Assembly: GCA_036346225.1 (NCBI GenBank)
Contig: JARFIW010000588.1
Span: 6,763,501-6,827,500 of the forward strand
Origin: Platerodrilus igneus
Taxonomy: Eukaryota; Arthropoda; Insecta; Coleoptera; Lycidae
Reading direction: 5' to 3'
Length of the DNA stretch: 64,000 nucleotides
The position numbers were made by a program, and so were the translations under genes. The number at the start of each line of letters is the position of its first letter. Within the stretch, counting starts at the first letter, position 1. Under the pieces are notes generated by a model. It worked only from the letters and a program-made list of their open reading frames with translations. It was not told the DNA's origin and searched no databases. Below, one piece after another: positions 33,418 to 43,400 of this stretch.

Positions 33418-33467
33418 GTATGTTATACCAGCTTTACATTATTATAATGAATGGTTTTCTATTGCAG

Positions 33468-33634
33468 AGCGTGTTTTAAAAAATTACCTCAAATATTATG
33501 TTTTAATACGATGCGATACACATTTAATATGTTAACTATGCTTAAAGAAAAGGTTAATACTCATTTTTCATTTCCATTGAGATTAAATATGGAAGGCTAT
33601 GCAGAAAAGCAACTGATGCCACAGCAGTATAGAG
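33468..33634 (+). CDS. USP34: USP34 exon 7
   Basis: Starts after ATTGCAG and reads ACFKKLPQILCFNTMRYTFN then TMLKEKVNTHFSFPLRLNME and GYAEKQLMPQQYR. The LPxxLxFxxxRY and FPLxLxM patterns are the palm core of USP enzymes. Ends with one base left over before GTAATA. Confidence 0.95.
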
Positions 33635-33813
33635 GTAATACACTTACAGTTGCTAATGCTAATATGGTCGTGTTACCATGTTGTTGCTGGTTTTGCTAAA
33701 ATCTAACCATGGCTGGGTTTGAAACATGCAAATTTAATATAAATAATTGCAACAAGATCAGCAACAACTATAACAACTCTTTTAATTTTAATTGATTTTC
33801 AATGACATTGTAG

Positions 33814-34037
33814 AAGAAATAGAGAAGAATGGCCAGTCAGAGGAACCAGAACAATATGAATATGATTTAATTGGAGTTACAGTCCACACTGGTACAGCTG
33901 ATGGTGGCCATTATTACAGTTTTATTAAAGATCGTACAGTGGGTGCTAGAGATAAATGGTTTTTGTTTAATGATGCAGAAGTTAAACCATTTGATCCTAA
34001 CCAAATTGCTGCTGAATGCTTCGGGGGCGAAATGACA
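33814..34037 (+). CDS. USP34: USP34 exon 8, catalytic His box
   Basis: Starts after CATTGTAG. Contains YEYDLIGVTVHTGTADGGHY, with the catalytic His codon at 33909-33911, then WFLFNDAEVKPFDPNQIAAE with the FND(A) motif that supplies the third triad residue. Ends ECFGGEMT before GTATGT. With exon 4 this gives a complete Cys-His-Asp/Asn set. Confidence 0.96.
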
Positions 34038-34674
34038 GTATGTATCTTGTTACTATTTGAGATTTATACATAATATGAAGCAGTTTTAATATGAAGGTAC
34101 TTAATAAAGTTGCCACCACTAAAAATAGAATAGCTGACATGAAAACTGCGGTAATTGAAATTTAACGCTGGCTTTCATTTTAAAGTAATTTCAGTAATGA
34201 ACCATTCGTAACTTTATTTAGTCAGTTATTATAATATGGCAAAAAAATTTTAATTTTTATTTAATGTCTATGCTTCATTTTAGCATGGTAAAATTTCAAA
34301 GTTCGAGCAATTATCAAATTGTTCTAAAGAATGAACCAATTATCTGTTATTAATTATTTTTGAAAACATAAACTTTAAGAATATTAGTTTCATGCATTAA
34401 TAATAATTTAGGTTGAAATGATTACATGTTTGAAAACACTCTTATAAGAGTGGGTAGATACAATTAATATTAATTTAAATATTATTTTATTTACTTATTT
34501 AAATTTATGATTGAACAAACTATTCAACAATAAATTCATTTATAAAAATAAAAAAATTGTAGAACAAAAAACAAATATGAAAATATAGCTCTATCAAGTA
34601 AATAATCAATAAATGTTACTAATGTTTAGAGTTTTAACATTTAATTATAAAGCAAATCATATATAAAATTTCAG
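34038..34674. other. Intron 8 start, nothing recognised
   Basis: AT-rich intron sequence up to the LINE fragment. No motifs. Confidence 0.5.
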
Positions 34675-36170
34675 GTGGCGACATTTCATTTGCAGTTCAG
34701 ATTATGTGTTCTAACGATTCTTCGGCACAGTTCGATGATGATACCTTTGCTGAATTAGAGAAAAGTGTTCAAAAGCAATACCATTTCCCACATCTAATTT
34801 TAAACAAAAAATTCATTAGTGTTTGTGAATTTCGTCCGGACTAGTTCTGCGAGTGGCCTTCATTCCTTTCGTCTGCCAAACTTACAAGACTTATCGAGCT
34901 TATCAGCAGGCATTGGCAGTGAAAGTCTATTATCTTTGACTTCACTTTGCAATTTGATGCTGTCTGGTTCAGTCATCCCAGAAATTTGTATGGAGCTTCC
35001 TTGTGCCTTTTGAAAAAGTAAAATTGCCGCGTTCGCTCTATTGCTATTGGTTATTTTTTTCTAGTACTAAAATAAAAGAAGAATTGACAACATTTTTCAG
35101 TCGAAGTCAATTTGGCTTTGGAACTTCTGTAGGTTGTAAAATAGTTGCTCATGCAACAAGAACATATATTAATTCTATTTAGAAAAAACCTATAAAGTGC
35201 TATTAAACCTCGATTTTAAAAATGCATTCTATAGTATACACAGACATATCTTACTTGAGTTGGTCAATAAGTACATACCAAATCTATTTCCTTTTATTGA
35301 ATAATGTTACAAATGTCCATCTGATTTGATTTTTGGTTCTAAAATAATTTCATCGGCAAGAAGAGTCCAACAAAGACGTTTTTTTGGCTCACCCCTCTTT
35401 TGTTTACTAATTCTTACAAAATAGCTAAATTAATTAACTCCGAGTTTAACGCTTGGTATCTTGATGATGGATTGGTATGCGTGTGACTACTATGACCAAG
35501 GTCCCAGATTCACATCCCGACACGGTCCGCTTGAAAAATGTCAGGTGAGCATTTTTCTCAAAAATACGCTCTTTGGACAAGATATAAAAATGAAGGTCTC
35601 ATGTGTGTGTGTGTTTTGTCATGCACATCAAAGATCTCTACGTTGGTTGGATCAGCTAGGGCTTGCCAAAATTCAAAAATTTCCAGGTAAAAAAACTCGC
35701 TTCCTGGGCAATGTAGTACCTTCGGGTGGAGCATTGAAAAATCAAATGTAAGGTATGTGATGGCTCTATCGGATGAGATATTGATTGCATTTTAAAAGAA
35801 TTTAAAAAAATAATGTCCTTATCTAACAACTTAGGATTAGAACTAAATTGTGATAAATATGAACTTTTTTTGTCTCTGCGAAGTTTAGACATTATCTCAC
35901 AATTCAATGAAATCGCTCCTAACAACGTAATTTGTAATACATCCGATTGGACTATACTTGGTTCACTTGTTTGTATAGACGCATTGTTAAAATGTCTAAA
36001 CGAAAAAATAGAAAAATTACAGTTATACGAGGCTGGTTTAAAAAGTTTGTGAAATGGAGCACAGATAACAGCATCAGTTCGAATGAAATACATGCAATTG
36101 ATGGATCTAACTATCTATTGCGCAGATGTTAAATTTGACATTATTCTGTCAAGTAGCATTAATTTGGTGC
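34675..36170 (+). pseudogene. LINE reverse transcriptase remnant, split by a SINE
   Basis: Pieces in order: GDISFAVQIMCSNDSSAQFD near 34678; ASGLHSFRLPNLQDLSSL and SGSVIPEICMELPCAF near 34845-35010; FFSRSQFGFGTSVGCKIV near 35090 (motif around RT region 2-3); DFKNAF-type region near 35205 degraded; FNAWYLDDGL near 35448, the catalytic YLDD; then, beyond the SINE, IMSLSNNLGLELNCDKYELF and CLNEKIEKLQLYEAGLK. Stops and shifts are frequent. The family resembles arthropod LINEs often labelled simply as RT-like; I do not assign a clade. Confidence 0.78.
35475..35753 (+). mobile_element. tRNA-like SINE
   Basis: Inserted just after the YLDD region of the LINE. The head has GGTCCCAGATTCACATCCCG, an altered B-box. 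The body has CGGTCCGCTTGAAAAATG, a short (TG)n near 35602 and CCAGGTAAAAAAACTCGCTT with a possible CCAGG/CCTGG stem. It ends GCATTGAAAAATCAAATGTA AGG. Strongly similar to the inverted copy at 49298-49558. The 5' boundary and target duplication (possibly TGATGG) are uncertain. Confidence 0.8.
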
Positions 36171-36205
36171 TATATGAAGTAAAGTTAGTTTTGTGAGTTT
36201 TTCAA

Positions 36206-36300
36206 AATGGATAAAACTGAAATGCACGCTGTTATCAAATATTTTGTAAAAAATGGTTGGAAAGCAACAGAAATACATAAAATACATTAACAAATACCTT
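36206..36300 (+). pseudogene. Mariner transposase N-terminal fragment
   Basis: MDKTEMHAVIKYFVKNGWKA then TEIHKIH and a stop: the N-terminal helix-turn-helix of a mariner-type transposase (first about 30 residues). Nothing further of a transposase follows. Confidence 0.6.
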
Positions 36301-36604
36301 AACCATCCACTGAGAAACTTTATAGGAAAATCAACATTGTCACTTCACTTTTATTTCCAAACTCATTTTGATTGTTGTTGAATTTAGCGCCCGTAACTAA
36401 CCTGTTTTTATGTAAGTCCCTCAAAATTATATTATTCACAACATATGATATAACATAACATGTCTATATAACTAAGATTTATTGTAAAAGAAATACATAC
36501 GTATATCAGAAAACCAAATATACACAGTCGTTATACAATTTTATATGATATTTCTAACTAAATAGCATACACTTTTTCATTAGAAATACACAATACAGTC
36601 TTAA

Positions 36605-38044
36605 GAGCTCGTCACAGCAGGCTACCTACCATCTGCTGTAAAAGCGTGGGTTGGGGTGAGGTAGCATAGGGCAAGACGAAATGTCGAGGTGCAGATATTC
36701 ATTAGAAAAAGATATGAAGTTTAATACCCCACCTACTTAGTTTATGAAGTGCCAGAGAGCACATACAGATGGCAGTGTTGTGGAACTTATTAGTCCAGCT
36801 ACAAACCTCACATATTTTAATTATACATATTTCTTATCACACCTTCGTTTCCTTTATTATTTTCTAACGACGAAATAATAAACAAAGCGTACTGAATCGG
36901 ACACAGTAAACATTCCTCTAGTAGAATAAAAATGCATGTCTTGCATTTTTAAGTAGCCCAAAGTTTGTTTTGCTTTTATTTATTTACGTTTTGCATGCAG
37001 CTTGTCATATTGCGACCGTCTCACGCCAGTAATGTCGTGGCTGCAATGATAAGCAAGGTTACTGTTAGAAATAGATATTATTATTAAAAAAACACAAATC
37101 ACTTAACACGCATATCCAAACAGTTGTTCTAAAACTATTGCAGACTGTTCTGATATGCGTGTTAAGTGATTTATTTTTTTTTAATAATAATATCTATTTC
37201 TAACAGTAACCTTGCCTATCATTGCAGCCACGGCATTACTGGCGTGAGACGGTCGTTTTTAAATTTATCTCAAAACATTAATTGAACTTCGGCATAAAAA
37301 TTAAACAATTCTGTGTTCTTTTTACATTACACTATACCCATTCGTTCACCATATTGCAAGCCAGTTTTTTATCAACTATATAGTATATTATTTCAAAATT
37401 TCTTTTAAAAATGTAGAACACTATTGCAATTCATTATTATTTACCTCAAAACTGGGGGAATACCAACTACTTACTTCACTAAATAGAAACCCAACAAATA
37501 TTTATATAAATCCAAGGTTATGAAGAACAACTCATTTCTATAATTGCTTGAGGCCCTAAATAATATCCATAATGAAAGTTATAAATAGATTTGCGAGCAA
37601 TTACGACTAAGTCGAAAACTCCAATAGTATAGCATTTCCTGTATGTTAGTTTTGTTTTGTATAGCATGTATTCAAACGATTTCTGTTTTACAATAGTGTG
37701 TGACATGAAGTTATGAATTTTTTCAAGGCAGCACATTGCAGGTGCATCTTTCTAAAAAATACTAATATTTGATTTATTCGATAAATAAAGTGAATTGTAG
37801 TGTACAATTTTGATGAAAATTCATAAAAATTATTCACACATTTGGGAAAGTTACTGGTTTTGTTTAAATCGCTCTATTATCAGCACCAAAAAAATTTTTC
37901 CGTTAAAAAAACCTAAACGACTTTCCTACATAGACAATTATTTTATAAGTAACTTTTATTAAAACCGTTTTTAATTTGGGTGCTTAATAGGAAAGAAATT
38001 TGGATCTTTAGAAATTTCAAGATGGCCGCTACTGTGATGAGCTC
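36605..38044. mobile_element. TTAA-flanked non-autonomous DNA transposon
   Basis: Bounded by TTAA at 36601-36604 and 38045-38048. Terminal inverted repeats: GAGCTCGTCACAG(CAG) at the left and, inverted, GAGCTCATCACAG(TAG) at the right. TTAA target duplication is typical of piggyBac-type elements, though the termini do not start with CCC. It has no transposase frame and contains a large foldback at 37013-37255. Confidence 0.7.
37013..37255. repeat. 104-bp foldback palindrome
   Basis: Left arm 37013-37116 and right arm 37152-37255 are near-perfect reverse complements (for example CGACCGTCTCACGCCAGTAA against TTACTGGCGTGAGACGGTCG), spaced by a 35-bp loop. Only a few mismatches and one length change in the A/T run are visible. 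Confidence 0.95.
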
Positions 38045-38539
38045 TTAAGCAAAAGTATTAAAAATCAAATATATCACAAATCTACTAACTAAAAACTTAA
38101 TTTACACACAGACATACTATCGGTACGTTCAGTTAGTTCATGCATTAAATTATAATTATTTATTTACAAACTTCACTCTGGTATAGTTTCAGGAGTTTCT
38201 CTTTTTTTTCCCTGGTGATTGACTATTGTTCCATTAAATGTTGATATTGACTTCCATCTATTCCAACGCAGTTACTTCCAACACGAGGTTGGTATATATG
38301 GGAACCAATATGCTCCTAAAAATGAAACTGACCCAATTGGCAGGGAATTATTCGAACATAGGCTACTCTGACTTGCTTGATAACCTCTAGTCAATGTAAT
38401 CGATCTATCAAAGTGGCGTGTTGATGGCTTGTATGTTATAAACGAAGTCCTCGAGGAAAAATTGGTCTACTTTTTCTAAATCATTTGATACCTTCTGTGC
38501 CAACAAATTATGGCATATATATTACATATATTACATCAA
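38045..38539. other. Intron 8, nothing recognised
   Basis: Sequence between the TTAA element and the next LINE fragment. No motifs. Confidence 0.4.
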
Positions 38540-38810
38540 CATTCTGGAGCTATAGGTATTTTGATCTAGTAAGCCGACATAGATGTAAATTCTATTTCAT
38601 GGAATTCACTAAGAATTATGTCTTCCATCGATGAGAAAATTACCTTTCTAAACAAACATGTCCTTGAGTTATTTAACATTTAGGCACCTATTAGAACTGC
38701 CTATATTAATCATAGTCAATCACCCTATATAACAGATACAATAAGACTTATTATGAAATTGAGAAATCAAGCATATAAAACTTTTTTGAAAACCAAATCA
38801 TTTATTGTTT
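38540..38810 (+). pseudogene. Jockey/CR1-type LINE ORF2 linker fragment
   Basis: Frame reads DVNSISWNSLRIMSSIDEKI, TFLNKHVLELFNI, a stop, then APIRTAYINHSQSPYITDTI and RLIMKLRNQAYKTFLKTKS. The pattern DEKxxxLNxxxLxLF...API(R)T and ITDxIRxxMKxRxxAY is that of the region between endonuclease and RT in jockey/CR1-like elements. Only this piece is present. Confidence 0.75.
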
Positions 38811-38869
38811 AGTTGGCATATTTGCAGGCATTTTTAAAGGTAGGGCAATTCTAACGTCAGATGATATCC

Positions 38870-39165
38870 ATCTTCTTTGACCTATCCTATCCTTCTATTT
38901 CTCCTATTATTTTTTTTTTGTTTTCCCACGGATATCTTTCTTCCCCTACTATTTCTAAAACTTCTATGTTATTAACTTTGTCCATTCTATCATCATCATA
39001 CATCTGAAGCACCTTTTTCCTGTCTGCTTCTCCTTGAGTCTGTTCCTATTTCATAGCCACACAGTACTGAGTACCACACATATGCTTTCAATAATTCTTT
39101 CCTTGTTTCTTTTTTAGTTGTCTTTGAACATAGCCCCTGCTTTTTTTTGTTAGATACAGTTGCTA
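38870..39165 (-). pseudogene. LINE RT C-terminal fragment (same family as 12407-15140)
   Basis: On the minus strand: KKKQGLCSKTTKKETRKELL and KAYVWYSVLCGYE, then MDKVNNIEVLEIVGEERYPW in another frame. This corresponds to the CSKTTNIETRKRLLKTCVWN segment of the copy at 41110-42060. Truncated at both ends. Confidence 0.8.
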
Positions 39166-41109
39166 CATACCTGGACATAGCCGGAAGAAAAGTAAACACC
39201 ACGCTAACTACCAACCGCAGAGAGTGGGGGGATTCGCCTACATACCAAGAAAACAAAAAATAAAGTACATCGCCCACGATTATATATTAAAACATAAAAA
39301 TAAATAAAGGATTCTGTACAAACAAAAGGAAAATAAATTAAGCGTTACTATTTTACAGCGAACAATTATATTCTACCGACAATTTAGAAATTTAGCTACG
39401 AAGTGCGCAGCTCGTATTTACACAAAACAAAATTAAGCTGCATCAAATAAAAACTGTGAGAGCTTTTGTCAAGTGTTTTTAAATTTTTACCTAATAATTT
39501 TTGTAAAGTAACTAATTAATAAAGCGAATAAACATGTGCGTTCTTTTGACATGGATCTTTAAAAATAGTACATCGCATCTGTAGAGCTATAATATCGAAT
39601 CGCAGCAACAACCAATATTTCTACAATATAACATTTCTTGTCACGAAACTACACCAATCGTTGATACGAAATATGCGTTTGACGCACATAAGAGAAAACA
39701 AGTTGCATACCTGTAGGTGTCCTGATACTTAGCTCGCAAGCCGTTGGGGTTGAGTCAGCATAGAAATGCCATGGTCGTCAGCATACAGTTACTCTGCTAC
39801 CATAATTGCAGCAGCAGTCTACGGACAAAAGTAGTTGTTCTACATAAAGAAAGAATCCATTTGGCCTCCGGCTAAAAAAAAGCTAAAAAGAGCATCTGAT
39901 TAGAATGGATACGCATGGGGAAAACTCGCCGAATACACCCAAGACACCTCTTAGTTGTTGAACAGAAAGACGTGCATCGCTTTTTGAAATACTGTGACGA
40001 ATACAATGTAGAAAACCCTTTGACGCACCAGCTGCAGAATCAAACTTAACAATGGTTCAAACAACACGAATTCGAACTGCCAATTCCTAGCGTAGCGAAG
40101 CGCGGTAAAACTGGAAAACACGGTTTTATCGGATAGTTCAATACACTATGCATACGAATGTTTAGATGGAAAACACATAAGAAGCAATTATACGCTATCG
40201 GAAGGTTTAACAAATTGAAGGTTACCTAAACAGGATATAAACTATTTATATAGAATAAATTATCGTTGTAAAAGAAAAAGGGATTTGAGTTGAGGAGGTT
40301 ATTCGGGAGCGTGTTTATTAAGAATTATGTTGTATGATTTAACAGATTTATGGCAAAATGGGCTTATGAAGTAACAAGTAAACTATATAGGGGGTTGTTG
40401 AAGAATTTAAGGATTGGAACGGAGTTTACTCATACAAGTATGTTACATGCCGAAAATCGGCTATTTAAACATATCTGTAAGTTTCTAATTTGCAAGTGAA
40501 TTTGCGCCAATATTTTAAAAGACTTGTGCATGCCCTTCCATCACTTTAGATAGTTGCGTCGGCGCCCGAGATTGCGCAGACGCAGAGTGGAAAAGAAGTG
40601 GTGATTTTCGTCACGTCTGGAACTAGTCAACGAATCGTTGAACCGTATGGTTATCTGTGTGCGGTTTTATCTTGTCTTCTCTTTTAGGTAATGTAGGTTT
40701 CCTGCCTTGTATTTATTATCGTTCCTCACCCTATTCCTGTTGCTCCGCTACAGAAGAGAGAAGACAAATTAATTTGGTTTCGACGAGGGGGCAAAGGACG
40801 ACCCACGCCTAACAACGCTCAACCAACGCGGAGAGCTTGACGCGAGAATAGCTGTAATGCCGTGACGTGTTCTACATTTTACGTGAGTACTTTTATCTGT
40901 TTTCTTTGTATGTGATAATAGTTTGTGGCGTAATAATGACCTTATTGCGCATTATTAGTCAAATATTTATTGTGTTACCAACTGTCGTAGTGGCTCTTAT
41001 AAATTACGCGCCGGGACTTTAACAGTATACCTTAGAGTAGAGAACCTTAAAGTATAACAAGTAATGAATGAACAAGGGAGAAAAATAGGATAATTAATTT
41101 ATGTGGAAA
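39166..41109. other. Intron 8, nothing recognised
   Basis: About 1.9 kb with somewhat higher GC than its surroundings near 40530-40880. No coding motifs, inverted repeats or tandem structure were found. Confidence 0.4.
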
Positions 41110-42060
41110 ATAAACGTAACACAGTCTGGTACCCCTTCTATTGTTTTCTAAATATATACCCTATTTTACCGATATTCGGTGGTATGTGAAGGGGGTTAAG
41201 CAACCTGTGGCTACCAAGATCCCCCCATCACTTAACCGTTCGCTGAATTAATAGTTTCCCAATGAATTCTTTGCATAATCAACATTAGTTGAGAATATTG
41301 CCAAACCAACACTTGTAGTTGCTTATAATAATCATCAGGATCAAGTACAATTATTTTTTTCATTGTTAGGTTTTCAGTCTTGGATCTGGTTGGACAACAT
41401 ACTTACATTTATTTCTATTTTGAGCTAGTCTACACATTACCCTGAAATTCCCTCGCCCTCCATCTTTGACTATCTGTGTGCAATAGTCCAACCTAGGTCT
41501 ACCTCTCTTCTAATATATTCCGCACTATTCTTTCATGTCTTAGTATGTGGCCTATCATCCTATCTCTTCTGTTGTTTTTTTACTGTTTTCCGCATATTTC
41601 TTTCTTTCTAGAACCTCTTTGTTCTTAACTTTGTCTGTCCATTATATCTTCATCATACGTCTGTAGCACTACATTTCAAAGGCTTCTTTCTATCTTTTTT
41701 CAGTTCGCTTTTCCTACTATCCAAGTTTCACAGCCGTACAGTGCTGTGTTCCACACACATGTTTTAAGCAATCTTTTCCTTGTTTCTATGTTAGTCGTCT
41801 TTGAACACAGTAGTTGCTTTTTCCTTTTAATTGGAGCACAACCTTGTACTAATCTTTGTTTTATATCTTTTGCACTCTTCCCATCTTGCATTATTTGGCT
41901 TCGTAGGTAGCAGAAATCCTTAACCTCTTGTAAGCTCTCGTTTCATATTTGTATTATAGTTTTTGATTTATTTTCCCCTTTACATACAAGTACTTTAGTT
42001 TTATTTTTGTTATTTTTCATACCATATCTCTGTCAGAACTGTTTCCATAACTTTTTATTG
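41110..42060 (-). mobile_element. LINE 3' end with UTR, minus strand
   Basis: Minus strand: MQDGKSAKDIKQRLVQGCAP, KKQLLCSKTTNIETRKRLLK and TCVWNTALYGCETW at 41890-41705, then degraded tail coding to about 41385, then a 3' UTR to 41110 carrying the GAAGGGG(T/A)ACC end seen in the arrays at 12407-14735. This is the most complete 3' end of that family in the window and shows which order is native: coding tail then UTR. Confidence 0.8.
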
Positions 42061-43122
42061 CACTTTATTACAAATATTCCGTTGGTTCATATAGTATGAA
42101 CTATGAATTTGGTTGACTGTTTTGCAAAGAGAAATGCCCAGTCTGATGAGCTGCAACAATAGCAAAACCGGTCATTGGCTTTTCTCTTAACAAAATAACC
42201 AACAACTTACATTGATTTTCGTTCACTACGAATCGCTTTAGCTAGCCAGACAAAATTATTGTTTACAATTTACTATCATTCAGAAGATTCTTTTTATAAA
42301 TATTTTGTTAATTTTTAAATAAAGCAGACAGTGAGTTATTACTTTTCTGTCTAATAGAATGTCTTGACGTCTTTTTTGTGCATTCCCATTGCTTTCTATC
42401 CACCGTTGAATAAAACACTCTATAATGACCCTTTACACTTACCTGTGGTGCTACCATTTTTATTCCACTTTGAGATTTGCACTTAGCTGATACCACTTCC
42501 CATGCCCATAAATAAATAAGTGTGACGCATCTCATTCCGAGGGTACTGATGTTGATCATTCCATCTTGCATTTTGCACTCAGATGACAGCACTTTGTGCC
42601 AACCTATTCGTAGCACAATAGATTCCAAATCACTAGTGTCTGTGTGTAGCCAAAGCCCAATATGCATGTGGCAAATAGGAACTAAAAATGTAAATGATTG
42701 AGTAGTCATAAAAAAGGTTAATATATGGGGGGACCATAGATGATTCTTATGCAAATAATTGTAATAAATAAAAGTAAACACTAAATATACCCATAATTTG
42801 TGATGGTGGCAGCTCCTATGGCACGGGGTCACATGAAGTATTGCCAAACACTTCTTGCAGATGTCCTTGCTGGACAATGTTTTATGTTAAATATTAGAAT
42901 CTCTACTTGTTTATTGTAACTCTGACACTTGCACAATGCAATGCGATAACACATATTTGCATCGGTGTTAGGAGGATAAAATAAATGAAAATGAGAGTGA
43001 AACAAATAGCATCATTATTATTAGTTCTTTTAAGTACAAATTGCTCCTTGAATTAAAATTGCTTTATAAATTCTTTTTTATATAAAATTATTGATATAGG
43101 TGTTAACATTTGAATGTTTTAG
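42061..43122. other. Intron 8 end; one unassigned minus-strand open frame
   Basis: 42119-42190 is an inverted copy of the short repeat at 11240-11450. On the minus strand 42877-42308 is open for 189 codons. The frame is Cys-rich (CKKCLAILHVTPCHRSC) and has two similar stretches, WHKVLSSECKMQDG and WEVVSAKCKSQSG. I do not recognise it, and its position in an intron and lack of any family motif make a real gene doubtful. Confidence 0.25.
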
Positions 43123-43400
43123 AGCAAAACATATGATAGCGTAACCGATAAATTTATGGATTTTAGTTTTGAGAAAACAAACAGTGCATATATGTTATTT
43201 TATGAAAGGTGCCCAGTGAATTCTGCTGAAGAAACTGAATGCCCTTCTACGGCAGTTGAAAGTGATTTCAATCAAATTCAACCATCTTCACCCCAACCTC
43301 TTGCTAACTTCGAATTAAGCAAGGAACTTGAAGATTGGATTTGGCAAGATAACATGCATTTTATTCAAGATAAAAATATTTTTGAACACACATATTTTAA
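43123..43400 (+). CDS. USP34: USP34 exon 9 (last visible)
   Basis: Starts after TGTTTTAG and reads SKTYDSVTDKFMDFSFEKTN then SAYMLFYERC, closing the USP domain with its conserved AYMLFY strand. A Ser/Glu-rich linker follows, then SKELEDWIWQDNMHFIQDKN and IFEHTYFK, the start of the next conserved region of USP34. Ends in phase 2 before GTAAGT at 43401. The following exon is not visible in the remaining 20 kb. Confidence 0.95.

Larger units (their letters stand above)
1332..43400 (+). other. USP34: USP34/puf gene, catalytic-domain exons (gene span, partial)
   Basis: Nine exons on the + strand encode a continuous product that I recognise as the USP34 family of large ubiquitin-specific proteases (Drosophila puffyeye). 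Visible are the segment before the catalytic domain (exons 1-3), Cys box (exon 4), the finger and palm with CxxC pairs (exons 6-7), His box (exon 8) and the segment just after the domain (exon 9). Known function: removal of ubiquitin from substrates by a cysteine protease mechanism; USP34 is linked to Wnt/Axin and DNA-damage signalling in vertebrates, and puf to Myc stability in flies. All introns are GT-AG. Introns 1-3, 6 and 7 are 49-179 bp, while introns 4, 5 and 8 are 8.4, 22.4 and 9.1 kb and filled with transposons. Family proteins are over 2,500 residues, so most of the gene is outside the window or not visible. Confidence 0.93.
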
